From positions 91,937,042-92,001,041 of the forward strand of contig CP092870.1 of NCBI GenBank assembly GCA_030710605.1: a stretch of 64,000 nucleotides of DNA. Direction: 5' to 3'. The notes beneath the pieces are model-generated. The model ran no database searches, was not told the DNA's origin, and saw nothing but the letters and a program-made list of their open reading frames with translations. This stretch comes from Cordylochernes scorpioides. Its lineage: Eukaryota; Arthropoda; Arachnida; Pseudoscorpiones; Chernetidae. The stretch's first letter is position 1, and every line of letters starts with the position of its first letter. Shown here in pieces: positions 32,363 through 43,216 of this stretch. Position numbers and translations under genes: made by a program.

Positions 32363-32419
32363 ATTTATGGATTGCTCTATTTTCAAAAAAAAAAAAAATA
32401 TATATATATATTAAAAATA

Positions 32420-32585
32420 AATAAGGCATCTCCTGACCACGAGCACATGTGCTTTTTAGATGTCAGAGCGCCATCTAGTGGAGCAAAAATAAAATAAACG
32501 TTTATTTAACTTGCTCCGTGACATTTGGCCAACCCAATTTCTTGATAAATCAAGAAAAGCCATCCACGAACGCGTTTCGCGCTTT
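32420..32585 (-). mobile_element. RZ2 element, subfamily ii
   Basis: Minus strand from GCGCGAAACGCGTTCGTGG through TTCTTGATTTATCAAGAA, CACTAGATGGCGCTCTG and GCACATGTGC to the GGAGATGCC end. It keeps GAAA and stem III but not the CTGATGA half. Confidence 0.65.
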
Positions 32586-32895
32586 TGGCGTATATATCTA
32601 CATATATATGTATATATCTACATTCATGGACTTAAGGAAGTTGTACCTCTCAGTATGTAAATCGTATATCAGACAATAACTCTGAAATATTATTGATACA
32701 CAGTGACCTTTATGAAGACACTTTATAACCAAGTATGAACAAAATTGCTTCTGTCTCCTTTAAAAAAAATAATCACATGACCGACGATATTAAAACATTT
32801 CCACTTCCTTAAGTTTTTCCTGAAGATAGAGGTGCCTGGCCGGCATTCATATTTATATAAAAAATAGACACTTCGGCCAGTTGGAGTTTTTTATT

Positions 32896-32938
32896 TTCTC
32901 AACGTTTCGACAAAAATCTTTTGTTTTCGTCAGGAGAA
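32896..32938 (-). ncRNA. PF hammerhead-like motif, left arm
   Basis: Minus strand: TTCTC pairs with GAGAA as stem I; core CTGACGA; hairpin ACAAAA with TTTTGT; core GAAA; CGTT as minimal stem III plus cleavage base. Confidence 0.55.
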
Positions 32939-33021
32939 GTAAATAAAAATAAAGCATTTGGCAAGGCGTTAAAAATTGTTCTGAAAATTGTTAACGCCTT
33001 GCCAAATACTTTATTTTTTTA

Positions 33022-33065
33022 TTTCTCCTGACGAAGACAAAAGATTTTGTGGAAACGTTGAGAAA
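33022..33065 (+). ncRNA. PF hammerhead-like motif, right arm
   Basis: TTTCTC pairs fully with GAGAAA (stem I, 6 bp). Core CTGACGA, hairpin ACAAAA/TTTTGT, core GAAA, CGTT. The pair next to GAAA is G against G, so stem II is imperfect. Confidence 0.55.
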
Positions 33066-33698
33066 AATAAAAAAAAAAACTCTAACTGGCCGAGGTGTTT
33101 ATTTTTCATAGAAATATCCTTAAGTTTAATCCATGAGTGTATATATGGTTTAAATATTCTACGAATGAGTTCCACTCAATATATTCCAATATATAGGCGA
33201 CCATATGCGTTTTCAAACCTAATGCCTATCTAAAGGATCAATTCAGAGAAAGAAAAAAACGGTCAAAATGTTTTAAATCTATATATCCGGTTCTATAAAT
33301 ATTTAAATTAACTTTTATAAATAAGAGGGGAGACAAATAAAATCCCTCCAATAATTAAAAGATAAGAGAAGAAGAGCTCGAGTGGGGAAATTCTCTTAAA
33401 TGACTCAAATGTTGATATTAAGCAGAAAAAAACAAACAAATCGTATTTGAAATGTTTTTAATCGATTCACTAGTGCACAAATATTTTTGAAAACGCTTCA
33501 AGATAAATAAAAAGAGAGAAGGAAGTAAAGAAAAAAACTTTAATGACTTCCCAAATTAAATTCTTGAATACAAGTTGAATTAAATATTTGACGGGACGTA
33601 CGTTTTTTCTTTTTTTTTATTTATTTTTTCTTAAAGAGCTAAACCTTTCCGAAGCTAGTTCTTGGAGGATATTTTGTGGAGTAGATTTGTTTGTCTCT

Positions 33699-33807
<109 letters not shown>

Positions 33808-33861
33808 TAGTTCAACTTCATCTTCAATTTGACCATAACCCTCAACAAACCGAAAATCCAT

Positions 33862-34130
33862 ATACACCAATACATCGCTTTGCATCGTTTCGTTTTGCGT
33901 TTTTTTCGAAGTTGCGTTGCTGCTTAATTTTTACTGATTTTCACTGTGCGTCGTTAGATTTTCGAAGTTGCGTTGTTTTGGATTCAAGTCTTTATTATTA
34001 TTTTTTTTTTTTGAATTTTTTCCCTAAAATATGGCAACACCTTTGTTTTTATTGCGCCTTCACATATTTTCACTTTGCGTCGTGTTTTTTTGGAACGTAA
34101 CCCCGACGCAAAGCGAGGTATGGGTGTATA
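33862..34130. mobile_element. TG Tigger-like MITE, copy 2
   Basis: Ends TATACACCAATACATCGC and GCGAGGTATGGGTGTATA; interior nearly identical to 11511-11775 except for a deletion near the right end. Confidence 0.75.
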
Positions 34131-34167
34131 TATATTTGTTCTGAAAATAAAGCAATCCATAATTAAA

Positions 34168-34431
34168 TCATTAGACAATAAAAAGGTATATATTGGATTG
34201 AATAAAATATTTATTTGCCAATATTTTGGTAATTTTTTAATATACAAATATCTTCCACCTACATTTTATTTCTAAAATTATTTCAACTTTGATATTATAA
34301 CACAATGCAGCGCTGAGTTTGTTTATACAAAAATGTAATGCTTTGAAAAAGGTTACCGAAAAAAGCCAACCTAAATATTGGCAAATAATATTTGTATTCA
34401 ATCCAATATATGCCTTTTTATTATCTAATAT
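34168..34431. repeat. PD-related foldback
   Basis: Arms AAAAGGTATATATTGGATTG and ATCCAATATATGCCTTTT enclose a diverged PD interior (AAAGGTTACCGAAAAAAGCC). Confidence 0.6.
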
Positions 34432-34454
34432 ATATATATCTATCTATATATATG

Positions 34455-34562
34455 CAGTTAAACCTGTCTATAGCGCCCACTCTAAATAGCGCCTCCCTCT
34501 CTTTAGCGCCCGATTTTAAATATGTAGTATGATGCGAGATTTACATTAAAAGTGACCTATCT
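34455..34562. mobile_element. PG2 MITE, half
   Basis: CAGTTAAACCTGTCTATAG end with TTTAGCGCCCGATTTTAAAT interior; the far end is lost. Confidence 0.65.
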
Positions 34563-34573
34563 ATATATATATG

Positions 34574-34730
34574 AAAATAAATTAAAAAGGCATATATTGA
34601 ATCAAAATATAATTTATTTACTAATATTTCAGTTGGCTGAACGCCAACCTTTTTCAAGGTATTACAACATATATTTATGTGTCAACAACAAACACAGCGT
34701 TACATAACATCAATAGAATTAAAAATTTGG
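34574..34730 (-). mobile_element. PD-family fragment
   Basis: AAAAAGGCATATATTGAATC, CAGTTGGCTGAACGCCAACC and a TTCAAGGTATTACAACAT end. 34731-35860 has only AT-rich sequence; an AT-rich reading frame at 35149-35463 has no family support. Confidence 0.55.
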
Positions 34731-35864
34731 AAGAATGAATATGCTAAAACGATATCTAAGTGATATATTATCATTATAAACAGATTACCTTATAAATTCA
34801 ATATGATGAGATATAACATTGAGAGAAGAAAGGATACCGAAAAGCCCAGTTGGAGAAGAATAGAGGTATGACGAAAGAAGAAGTTCCTGCATGTATCCAG
34901 AATTGCCATTAGCTTCCATGAATAATCAACCAGGTAGAGAGATGCCGATCTATCTGGCCGATGGATTCACACCATTTCTTCTTTCTTTTAATTACCACAG
35001 ATTGTGTTGTTCCATCGCAATTTTCTTCATGTTTTCTTAGATGGAAGAAAGAAATAAAGGTCTCTCATTGCTTTTAAATTCTTATTTATAAACTGAAGAG
35101 AAAGAGAGGGAGTTCTCATTTTTATTTATTGCCCCTTTATATTTCAAATTGAATTTAAACTTTTCACCTGACTCTCGCCAACTTTTTAAACTACTTTCCA
35201 GAGTGATGTTTTGTAATAAGGAGTTGGACTTTTTTTTTCTCTTGAAGGATAAAAAAAAACTTTTTTCGGACATTTTTATACCGCGAATTTATCTATTGAT
35301 AGTTTTCTTAAGCACGCTTTATCCCTTTATTTTTTTAAATAATATTCTTTCTTTATTACAAATAATTCGTAACATTGAAGATATATATAAAGAATGTATG
35401 ACAATTTTCCAACAACCTATAATAATATTTGAAGTATTAAAAATGTATATGCGGAAAATATAACCGTAATAAAATACAATTAAAAGAGAGCGAGAGCTTA
35501 TGGTATAACAACACTGTAAAACTATAAACAAACTATAAATCTAAAACCAAACTATAAACTATAAAACTATAACCAAAATATAAACTCTAAGAAATCGACT
35601 GAAAAGATGATTAGACGTGCCATGAGGTCTGACCATCATGTAATACCGCCATCTCACCGACCATCTCAGAAAACACCATTTCACCTTGTTTCACCTCCTT
35701 ATATATTCTCTACTTCCACACCATTCTCTTTTCTTTGATGATCATGATAAGGATCTCTAATTATCATATATATACTCTCAATGAGAGATAGATTAAGTTC
35801 AATTATAAAACTAATAACACCAGTTACTCCTAAACAACAATGTCATCTATTTCTTCCATGGTTT

Positions 35865-36040
35865 GGTGGCTGGCAGTATTCCTGTTCTTTCAGAGCTTCC
35901 TTTCTAAGACTAGTCTTTTGATGGTATCGTAGGGTCTTCTCCTGAAAAATTGTCCAAGAATTCCATTCTCACAATATCTCTTCCTGGTCTTTATTCCACA
36001 GCTCTCTCTATCAATACCTTTATCCAATCCGGATCAATTC
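35865..36040 (-). pseudogene. Possible LINE ORF2 C-terminal relic
   Basis: One minus-strand frame reads RRRPYDTIKRLVLE and later TMEEIDDIV, reminiscent of the basic C-terminal tail of CR1/RTE-type ORF2, with a stop between. It is short and decayed. 36041-36723 has no supported gene. Confidence 0.25.
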
Positions 36041-36723
36041 TAGAAGTATCTTTATTCTTAGCTAGTATTACTAAATAGGAATACTGTTGGGTTCTGTTCT
36101 GCCTAGAGTATAGAAGCTCTATCTGTGCTTCCTTCCTGCGGTGAATCTGTACAAGACCGATGGTCTTAATAAAGTTGTGTGTGCTAGTATTTCTAATTAT
36201 TAGAGGCCATGTTATTAATACATCTCTCTCTATGAGATCATAGAGCTACGGATGTATGAGATTAGATGGAGGAATAAAGATGGCGTCAGATACAACACTT
36301 AGCTATTGTCTACCCTCGAAGATTACACCACAGCACATTCCCTAATTCCTCAAATTCTAAAGATTCCCGGCTTCATTGTTAGTGTGTGTTTCCTTAATTT
36401 GATTTCTCCACGCTCCATTCTTTTCGGATCCCTCTCTCCGTGTTCCCTCGGGGATTCTTCTCAAGTTCTGATACATCGTGGAGAGATACAATGGACAGGC
36501 CACAATAGCACGACAAATTGTCACACGATTTGTTTCCTGCTGTACGTTCAATTATATCGTTCTACAGTGTCGTACACCCAGACACCAGATTGTAAACTGA
36601 GATTTATATATTTTATAACTTTAAAAAAATTTAACGAAATCTCTCGTTCTACGAATATTTATAGAATGACATTCAATAATATAAGATTTATTAAAGTTTT
36701 ACCATAATAAAAATCTATATATT

Positions 36724-36990
36724 ATTATCATTCCATATCATGAACACTATAAACATCATGATTTACAATGACCTTTATTGAAGTTACACAAGATAACCAT
36801 GCGTGAACAGAATTGCCTCCGTATAGTTGATAATTATTCCGATAGATGGCGCAGGCCCCATCAACAACTTTTAGTTGCACGATAAGGAGATGCCCTATTT
36901 TCCCTTTATATATATATATAATTGAAAAAACAGACGACCGTCAATATCAAAGACTTTCTACTTCCTTAAGTTTTGTCTATGAGTGTATAT
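36724..36990. mobile_element. TM MITE, copy 9, interrupted by RZ2 fragment
   Basis: Interior TGACCTTTATTGAAGTTAC and right end CTTCCTTAAGTTTTGTCTATG are TM. At 36830-36895 an RZ2 3' piece (CGATAGATGGCGCAGGCCCC, GCACGATAAGGAGATGCCC) breaks it. Confidence 0.65.
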
Positions 36991-37534
36991 TTGCCTTGTT
37001 GTTAGCGTCTCTCAAGTCGAGTTCGACTTTTGATGTCTATATAGACAGAAATTCTCCTCCTCTAACATAGACGCAGTGTGTAAAGGACAGCCCACACATG
37101 TCTATCTAAGATTTCAACGCTATCTCACCGTAAGTTTGAAGAAGATATGAAATAAGGAATTTAAAAAGAAATATTTCCTTTGATTACATGGGACACAAAC
37201 CCGCCAAAATATCTTTAAATCCATTTAATCCTCTGGGATTAGTCGACGCGCATTTTTACACATTGCTTCCCCTGTGAACTAATCCTTTAGATGGATTTAT
37301 TGAGGTATAGGGGATTAGAGAAATCATTTTATCCTCGGGTATTATTTCAGATATACGTTAAATATTGGGTTATTTTAATGTCTTACACATTATATATATA
37401 TTTCCTTCCTTAATCGTCTATATTTATGTTTCATTAAAAGCTATGTGTTCTTTGTTTGTGTGATTTTGCGGAAGAGCAATGTCTCTCGATGCATTATAAT
37501 TTTGATATACGTTTTTATTATTAAAAAAAAAAAT

Positions 37535-37735
37535 ACAAATGTGAAATTGTATGGGATAAATTAATAGAAATGTGGTTAGCTTTTCTTGATTAATCTAGAA
37601 TGGGTATTTGGCCAATTCTGGAATAATTAAAAATCAACGAGAATAGTTGATATTTATTCCGATAGATGGCGCAAGCAATCAGCAACTTTTAGTTGCACGA
37701 TCAAGAGATGTTTTTTTTTCTTAATTTATATATAA
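37535..37735 (+). mobile_element. RZ2 element, subfamily i, ribozyme missing
   Basis: GTGGTTAGCTTTTCTTGATT, GATAGATGGCGCAAGCAATC and AGTTGCACGATCAAGAGATG. It starts at the last ribozyme bases. 36991-37534 has no gene, only a weak inverted AATCCATTTAATCC pair. Confidence 0.65.
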
Positions 37736-37772
37736 TTATAAGAAGATGCCCTTCCCCCCCTTATATATATGT

Positions 37773-38502
37773 AACGTTGGAAGTTACCACTGTAATATTT
37801 GATGTATTACACTGTAGAATACTATCGACTCATTGTAACGTCGGGACAATTACCTTTTGAGATGGGTTGAGTTGATTGTTAATTGTGGTGGGCACAGTCG
37901 TATTTGCTGAGTTGGTAAGGTATTCACAAGGGAAAATAACGAGGACACAGAGTTGAATTGAAAAAGGCCAGCGATCTAGGGAGAAAGGGGTTGAAGCTAT
38001 GGCTGAGTTGGCTATTAATTATGGCTGTTCACATTATTGAAGGATGGAACTTATCTGATCGTTGAAAGGATGGTGGCTGGCTCCTAACCGGTTCCTTGGT
38101 CGGTACAGGTGCTAACTCGATGCTGTCCACGTCCCAACTGCCCTCTATGGTGCCACGTTCTTAACTGACTAAAACCGTTCCCGATTTAACATGAAAACTA
38201 TCCAGCGTTTTCATTGGCTGGTGTTTGAGACGTGTAAGCTTTCTATTGGTTCCTAGCTAATTCTCCTATTCTCTGATTGGGCTTTTGCTATCCTTTTGTT
38301 CTGGACTTGTTCTGACCTGATCCAGGAAATACTAGGTTCTTGAACCCAGTTTTATAAGTTCCTGGATAATAAAACCTGCTAATGATTGCTTCCTCTTTGA
38401 TGGCCTTTCTCTAAATCTTTCTCCCAGATTTCTAAGCCTTGTTTTTATTAAAATATTTTAAAACATACATTGCATACATATTGTGGTGGGATTACATCCA
38501 GT
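37773..38502. mobile_element. Possible solo LTR
   Basis: It begins TGTAACGTTGGAAG and ends GTGGTGGGATTACA. GC content is above the surroundings. A polyadenylation-like AATAAAACC lies near the 3' part. No target duplication could be confirmed. Confidence 0.3.
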
Positions 38503-38584
38503 TATGTACAAATTATGACATATTTATATATATTATATAATTTTAAAAACAAAAAAGGTCAGGTGTTGATATTATAAACAAGAT

Positions 38585-38728
38585 AGGCATATACTGACCG
38601 CTCACATGAGCAATTTTAGATGGCAGAGCGCCATCTAGTGGAACAAAAGTCAACTAAACGTTGATTTAACTTGTTCCCTTATATTTCGCCAACCCATTTT
38701 CTTGAAATAAATCAATTAAAGCCTATAT
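38585..38728 (-). mobile_element. RZ2 element, subfamily ii, fragment
   Basis: GGCAGAGCGCCATCTAGTGG hairpin and TTTCTTGAAATAAATCAA; the ends are decayed. Confidence 0.55.
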
Positions 38729-38805
38729 ATATTATACAATCTGATAAGCATATGTCCATAGTGTTCCTTTAAAACATCCATCTAGTGAATTCAATAACAA
38801 ATGTA

Positions 38806-39066
38806 TACACCCATACCTCGCTTTGCGTCGGGGTTACGTTCCAAAAAAAAAAAAAACACGACGCAAAGTGAAAATAAATTGGCGCAATCAAAAACAAAGG
38901 TGTTGCCATATTTTAGGGAAAAAAATAAAAATTAAAGACTCGAATCCAAAACAACGCAACTTCGAAAATCTAACGACGCACAGTGAAAATCAGTAGATAT
39001 TAAGCAGTGACGCAACTTCGAAAAAAAACGCAAAACGAAACGACGCAAAGCGAGATATTGGTGTAC
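38806..39066. mobile_element. TG Tigger-like MITE, copy 3 (inverted)
   Basis: ACACCCATACCTCGCTTTGC at the left and CGACGCAAAGCGAGATATTG at the right, with the same interior as the other copies in opposite orientation. Confidence 0.75.
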
Positions 39067-39411
39067 TATAAAAGAAATTGAGTCAAATACAATAGTAGAC
39101 TTATCTATAGATATGATCCTATACTCCTGTAGAAGGATTTGTGATACCCGAAGGCTTGAGGTGAATACAAAACAAAACAAGAAAAATATTCTCAGAAGCC
39201 GTTTGATTTATTATTTTATATCAATATGATGAATTAGCGCCATCTGTTATAAGAAATTTTAACTATTTTTGACATAAAGAGACAAGGGTCGCCTCTCCCG
39301 TCAAAATAGACGTCTAAAACCAGACGCCATCTATTGACCGTCGCCGCAACTAGTGGCCTCGGGTCGGTGACAAAGCCACAACACCAACTTTGGCAAACTG
39401 AAAAGCGTCCA

Positions 39412-39455
39412 CCTAGAGACCATGGTTTCGGGCTAATGGCCCTCGTCAGTCTAGG
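39412..39455 (-). ncRNA. Hammerhead ribozyme, RZ1 copy 2
   Basis: Same 44 nt as at 10897-10940: CCTAGA, CTGACGA, GGGC-CATTA-GCCC, GAAA, CCATGGTC, TCTAGG. All core bases are intact. Confidence 0.85.
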
Positions 39456-39476
39456 GCGGACTTTATTCCAAGAGAT

Positions 39477-39576
39477 NNNNNNNNNNNNNNNNNNNNNNNN
39501 NNNNNNNNNNNNNNNNNNNNNNNNNNNNNNNNNNNNNNNNNNNNNNNNNNNNNNNNNNNNNNNNNNNNNNNNNNNN
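39477..39576. other. Assembly gap (100 N)
   Basis: Exactly 100 N, the usual placeholder for unknown length. The bases on both sides (AGAGAT and CCGCACGGGATC) are adjacent in the RZ1 copy at 10739-11102. Confidence 0.95.
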
Positions 39577-40197
39577 CCGCACGGGATCTAATGGAATCTT
39601 GACAATCTGCCAAAGAGGTGTTTATTTTGACGGGAGAGGCGACCCATGTCTCTTTAGATCAATTTCCTCCCGGCAAAATTTCCATCTATACTTTTGACAT
39701 GTATGATTCTTTTTTTTTTAATAAATCAAATTTCTACTGCCCTTCCTGCAATTATAAAAGGAAACCCGAAAAATGTAATATTACAGCGGTATGGTAGATT
39801 AAACTGGCGAAACCGCTGGGAGGTTCACCACTGATGATCTAGGCCCATCTATTATTTTATCATTGCAGTAAGGGCAGTAGATAGTTGATTTATTATTTTA
39901 TATATATTGCAATGGATTTTACTTTTCCGAAAGGGATATTTAAGGATAAAAATGCGTAAGTGTGGATTCTGAGAATATGTTTCTTTATCTACTTTTCTTC
40001 AATGTTTATAATTTCAATTTTGAGATTGATTAGGCTGTTTGAGAATGGCAAACAAAAAAGTGAAAATAAAGATAGCAATCACATGCGTACGGAGCTTAGA
40101 AATGAAAATTGAAACAAATTTATTGACAACTCAGTCAATATTTACCAAATAAGTAGGAGATCACAAAAATAATTAGAGAAATAAAAAGATAGCGAAA

Positions 40198-40263
40198 AGC
40201 GTGTTCGAACCAGGAACATCAGGTTCTAAAGTCTAAAGCTTTCGCAGCTAGGCTATTTTACGT
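40198..40263 (-). pseudogene. tRNA-like sequence (SINE head or tRNA relic)
   Basis: Minus strand has an A-box-like TAGCCTAGCTGCG and a B-box GGTTCGAACAC at the right spacing, then a T run further on. Stems are incomplete. 39906-40197 has no feature. Confidence 0.45.
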
Positions 40264-40484
40264 TATTATATAATAATTTAAAGAAGATTTTTAATATTTA
40301 CAAATTAAATTTTGAGCTGGGGAGTCTTCCTCAACGTACAAGTGTCCTCTTCCAGGCGATGTCCTCAATTCCACTACTGAGCTCAGAAATGTACTAACTG
40401 AAGAAGAGCGTGAATAAATCAATCATATTTATCGATGGAAAAAACTTATTTAAAAAGGTATATTTACCCAACAAATAGAATGTT

Positions 40485-40602
40485 CTCTTTTCAAATATTA
40501 AATAATCAAAAGCTTATATTGAATCAATGCTATTTTTGTTTTCAAAAGTCAATATTTCGACGAGGCCGTTAGAGTTCATCTTTTCTTCCGGGTTTATTTT
40601 TA
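40485..40602 (-). mobile_element. PD/PF-type fragment
   Basis: Minus strand reads CCGGAAGAAAAGATGAACTC, then GTCGAAATATTGACTTTTG, the layout of Penelope-associated hairpin motifs. The rest is AT-rich. 40603-41077 shows nothing. Confidence 0.4.
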
Positions 40603-41079
40603 ATAATCAAATATCTGTGTACATTTTGATTTATGTTTTTATTAAATAACATTTATTTATTTCAATTTAAAGCGTTATGTTACCTAAGGACACTTGCGCT
40701 GTCATACATGTATGACATTTGTCTATACATATATATTTTACAATAATTTTAGGCTGTAAATAAGTCATATTATAATAACAAAGATAAAAAGAGAGAGAGA
40801 AAATTTAAAAAAATAATATTTACATCAAAATTTCCCAATTTTACCATATTTTTCAAGAATAAAAAATCAAAGTATATATATATTCATTTATATTTTATTA
40901 ATAATAATCAAAACGGCTTCCTAGATAGGGTCAGTTTCTTGTTTTATTGTATATTCTTCTGAAGCTTTCGGATATCACAAACCTTATTACAGAAGTATAT
41001 AGTGTACATATGATGTTTGAATTGAATTCAACAAAGCAAAGTGTAATCATACAAATGAGTAAAACCAGAATGTATAGTA

Positions 41080-41258
41080 CAGTAGAACCTCTCTTTAGCG
41101 GTCACTCCGCTAGCGGACACCTCTCTACAAAGAGACAGTTTTCATTTGAAAAATTACCATTTTTACAATTTAGCTACACTCCAGTAAAAGGACACCTCTC
41201 TCTTAAGGACACTTTGGCTCTGCAATTAGGTGTTGTCCTTTACAGAGAGGTTCTACTG
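41080..41258. mobile_element. PG3 pogo-like MITE, complete
   Basis: Inverted ends CAGTAGAACCTCTCT flanked by TA; interior TAGCGGACACCTCTC and AAGGACACTTTGGCTC. 179 bp. Confidence 0.85.
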
Positions 41259-41324
41259 TATATGTAATGTAAAGTATAGTAAAACCAAAGAATAAAACCA
41301 AAATGTAGTACTATGCAAGTAAAG

Positions 41325-41765
41325 GTATTTATCTCTTCTTCTTTCTTATCTCCACTTAATCATATTAGGATATTAAGTTGTGACCCTTGATGGTGTCTGT
41401 TTGACAACCATCATGACTGGGTGAAGTAGAATGCGTCTTTAAGTAATAAAATCAAAGCATGCGAGGATGCGTATCTTATTATTAATAAGATACGCATCCT
41501 CGCATGCTTTGATTTTATTACTTATATTCTTCAGAGGATTTCAACCTACTTTATAATGCGTCTTTCTTTGTCATTAAAACTGGGAGCACTACTCAGTGGC
41601 AGACCGACTTAGCTCCAAAAGAAATAGCCGCCTCTGACATGAGGAACAGACGCCATGTGCAGCCGCTCCTAACATGGAGTACAAACGCTGCTCATCCTGT
41701 ATCCCTGGAGCCCTTACCGGGTACTATCAGCCGGGCCAGCTGAACCCAGGTTTTTTAGCGAACTA
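41325..41765. repeat. Dispersed repeat Q, copy 2, with insertion
   Basis: Same series as 16010-16270 (CAGACGCCATGTGCAGCC, GCCGGGCCAGCTGAACCC). It is interrupted at 41441-41554 by a palindrome-bearing insertion. 41766-42479 has no gene. Confidence 0.6.
41441..41554. mobile_element. 114-bp insertion starting with a 41-bp-arm palindrome
   Basis: AATGCGTCTTT is duplicated at 41430-41440 and 41555-41565. The insert begins with arms 41441-41481 and 41483-41523 that match perfectly around a single T, then a 31-nt tail ATTCTTCAGAGGATTTCAAC. Class unknown. Confidence 0.75.
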
Positions 41766-42484
41766 AAAGGTATTTGTAAAATATACAAATATTCTTTATA
41801 TTATCTTTGGTGGTAAAATAGTATAAAAGGAAACGTCTATAGAGGTAAATGGATAAACAGTTATTAATATATAGAGGCAGGTGATATATGTAATGAAGTG
41901 TTATTTACATAATAAATCTATTTACACTCTCAAATAAAAGGTAAAATAATACCAATTGGTAGTCCTGCGTCAAATATATTTATATTTTAAATATTCACTG
42001 AAACTATGAGAGAGAATATTCACAAATATTTAAATAACGTAGGTATGTTTATCGCGATATAAAATAATATTTATAAATATTTATTTTCGTAATAACACCC
42101 ACACAACAACATACCAAAAGGGTAATAAATTTATCTTCAACACACAGAAAAAGAATTTAAAAAGTGTTCTATATATTTATATATAGAATATAAACCAGCG
42201 ATATTTCAATTTTATAAAATAAAAGCGCAGATATATTGCCCATTTATAAAAAAATGCTCCGTTCAATTTTCTATATTTCCAATCCTATAGAGAACTAGCT
42301 GTTCAGAAATAAAATGCAAATTCTCTCACACAATAATTGTATTTCAGAATAAATGTTCTTGAGAGAAAGGGTGGTGGATATTTAGAAGGATTTCACAAGG
42401 TACTCTCTCAACTCTGGACTGGGAGTGTACAAAACTCCTCAAATGGTGTGTGTCTTTATTGAACTTGTTTTATTTTCCGAAAAA

Positions 42485-42695
42485 AAAAAGGCATCTTCTG
42501 ATCGTCCAATTAAAAGTTGCTTGCGCGATCTGTTGTAATAAACACCAACTAATTGTTAATTTTTAAATATTTCTAAATTGACCTAACACTATTTCTTGAT
42601 TAATCAAGAAAAGCTAGCCACGTACATGTTTCTGGCTGTTGGCCCTCATCAGCGTGATGCAAGCTGTACCTCAACGATACAAAATATCTGCTAAC
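42485..42695 (-). mobile_element. RZ2 element, subfamily i, near complete
   Basis: Minus strand from GAGGTACAGCTTGC through the ribozyme, CTAGCTTTTCTTGATTAATC and decayed hairpins to AGAAGATGCC. 42696-43216 has no gene. Confidence 0.7.
42618..42657 (-). ncRNA. Hammerhead ribozyme, RZ2
   Basis: TCACG pairs with CGTGG (one wobble) as stem I. Core CTGATGA, stem II GGC with GCC, core GAAA, CATGTA as a two-pair stem III (AC with GT) plus cleavage base A. The pair closing stem II is G against A, which may weaken it. Confidence 0.7.
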
Positions 42696-43216
42696 TTCAG
42701 TTCCTACATAAAACTCTACATCAAAGACATTGTCGTATATTCATATTTTAATCTTATAATATAATATTGTATATAATATATTAATAAAAAATAATTATAA
42801 ATCCACAGATTCTGCGATATATTGTATATATCATCATATAATTCGATTGTTAACTTGTAATTCTTAAGCTTGCATCTCTAATTCGGTGTAATATAATAAA
42901 ATCCATTTAAATAAATAAAGCCTAAAATATATTTCTACTTTTAAATCAACCTAAATACACCACAGACCTATACAAAGCCTTACATAACAGAATGAACGGT
43001 ATTAAATAATCACAAAGACCTAGAACCAGTTAAATGCAAATCATCAAAACAGCTTCTAACTTCAGTCCCTACAGAAAACTTAACACCAAATACAGAGATC
43101 ACAGAGAATCATTGATGTTGGAGAACTTTCCATGATGGTATGAATGATTAATTGAACCTAAGATACAAGAGAATCATAATATTTTTATCTCTCACTTAGC
43201 GGTCGTATATTTATAC

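Larger units (their letters stand above)
32817..33116. mobile_element. PF foldback with two facing hammerhead-like motifs
   Basis: The 300-bp insertion has arms related to 21598-21830 (CCTGGCCGGCATTCATATT and AACTGGCCGAGGTG). The centre is an inverted AACGCCTTGCCAAAT pair. One ribozyme-like motif lies in each arm, on opposite strands. Confidence 0.7.
32628..33143. mobile_element. TM MITE, copy 8, interrupted by a PF foldback
   Basis: Left end ATTCATGGACTTAAGGAAG and right end TTAATCCATGAGTGTAT belong to TM. TCCTTAAGTTT is repeated at 32806-32816 and 33117-33127 around the insertion at 32817-33116, an 11-bp target duplication. Confidence 0.75.
39276..39691 (-). mobile_element. RZ1 element, copy 2, with inverted ends
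   Basis: It starts AAAGAGACAAGGGTCGCC and ends with the inverted counterpart (GGCGACCCATGTCTCTTTAG, then CGGCAAAATTTCCATC). It has a 9-bp target duplication and contains the ribozyme and the assembly gap. Confidence 0.75.
39235..39905. mobile_element. GM MITE interrupted by an RZ1 element
   Basis: GM left end TTAGCGCCATCTGTTATAAG (to 39275) and the rest from 39692 (GTAGATTAAACTGGCGAAAC, AGTAAGGGCAGTAGA) flank the RZ1 insertion. TTTTGACAT is duplicated at 39267-39275 and 39692-39700. Confidence 0.75.

Noticed and set aside
35149..35463. 104-residue hydrophobic frame
   Set aside because: Composition of AT-rich DNA gives Phe/Leu/Ile-rich frames; no other support.
36306..36707. 133-residue frame
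   Set aside because: No recognisable domain, overlaps an equally long shadow on the other strand, no conserved copy in the window.
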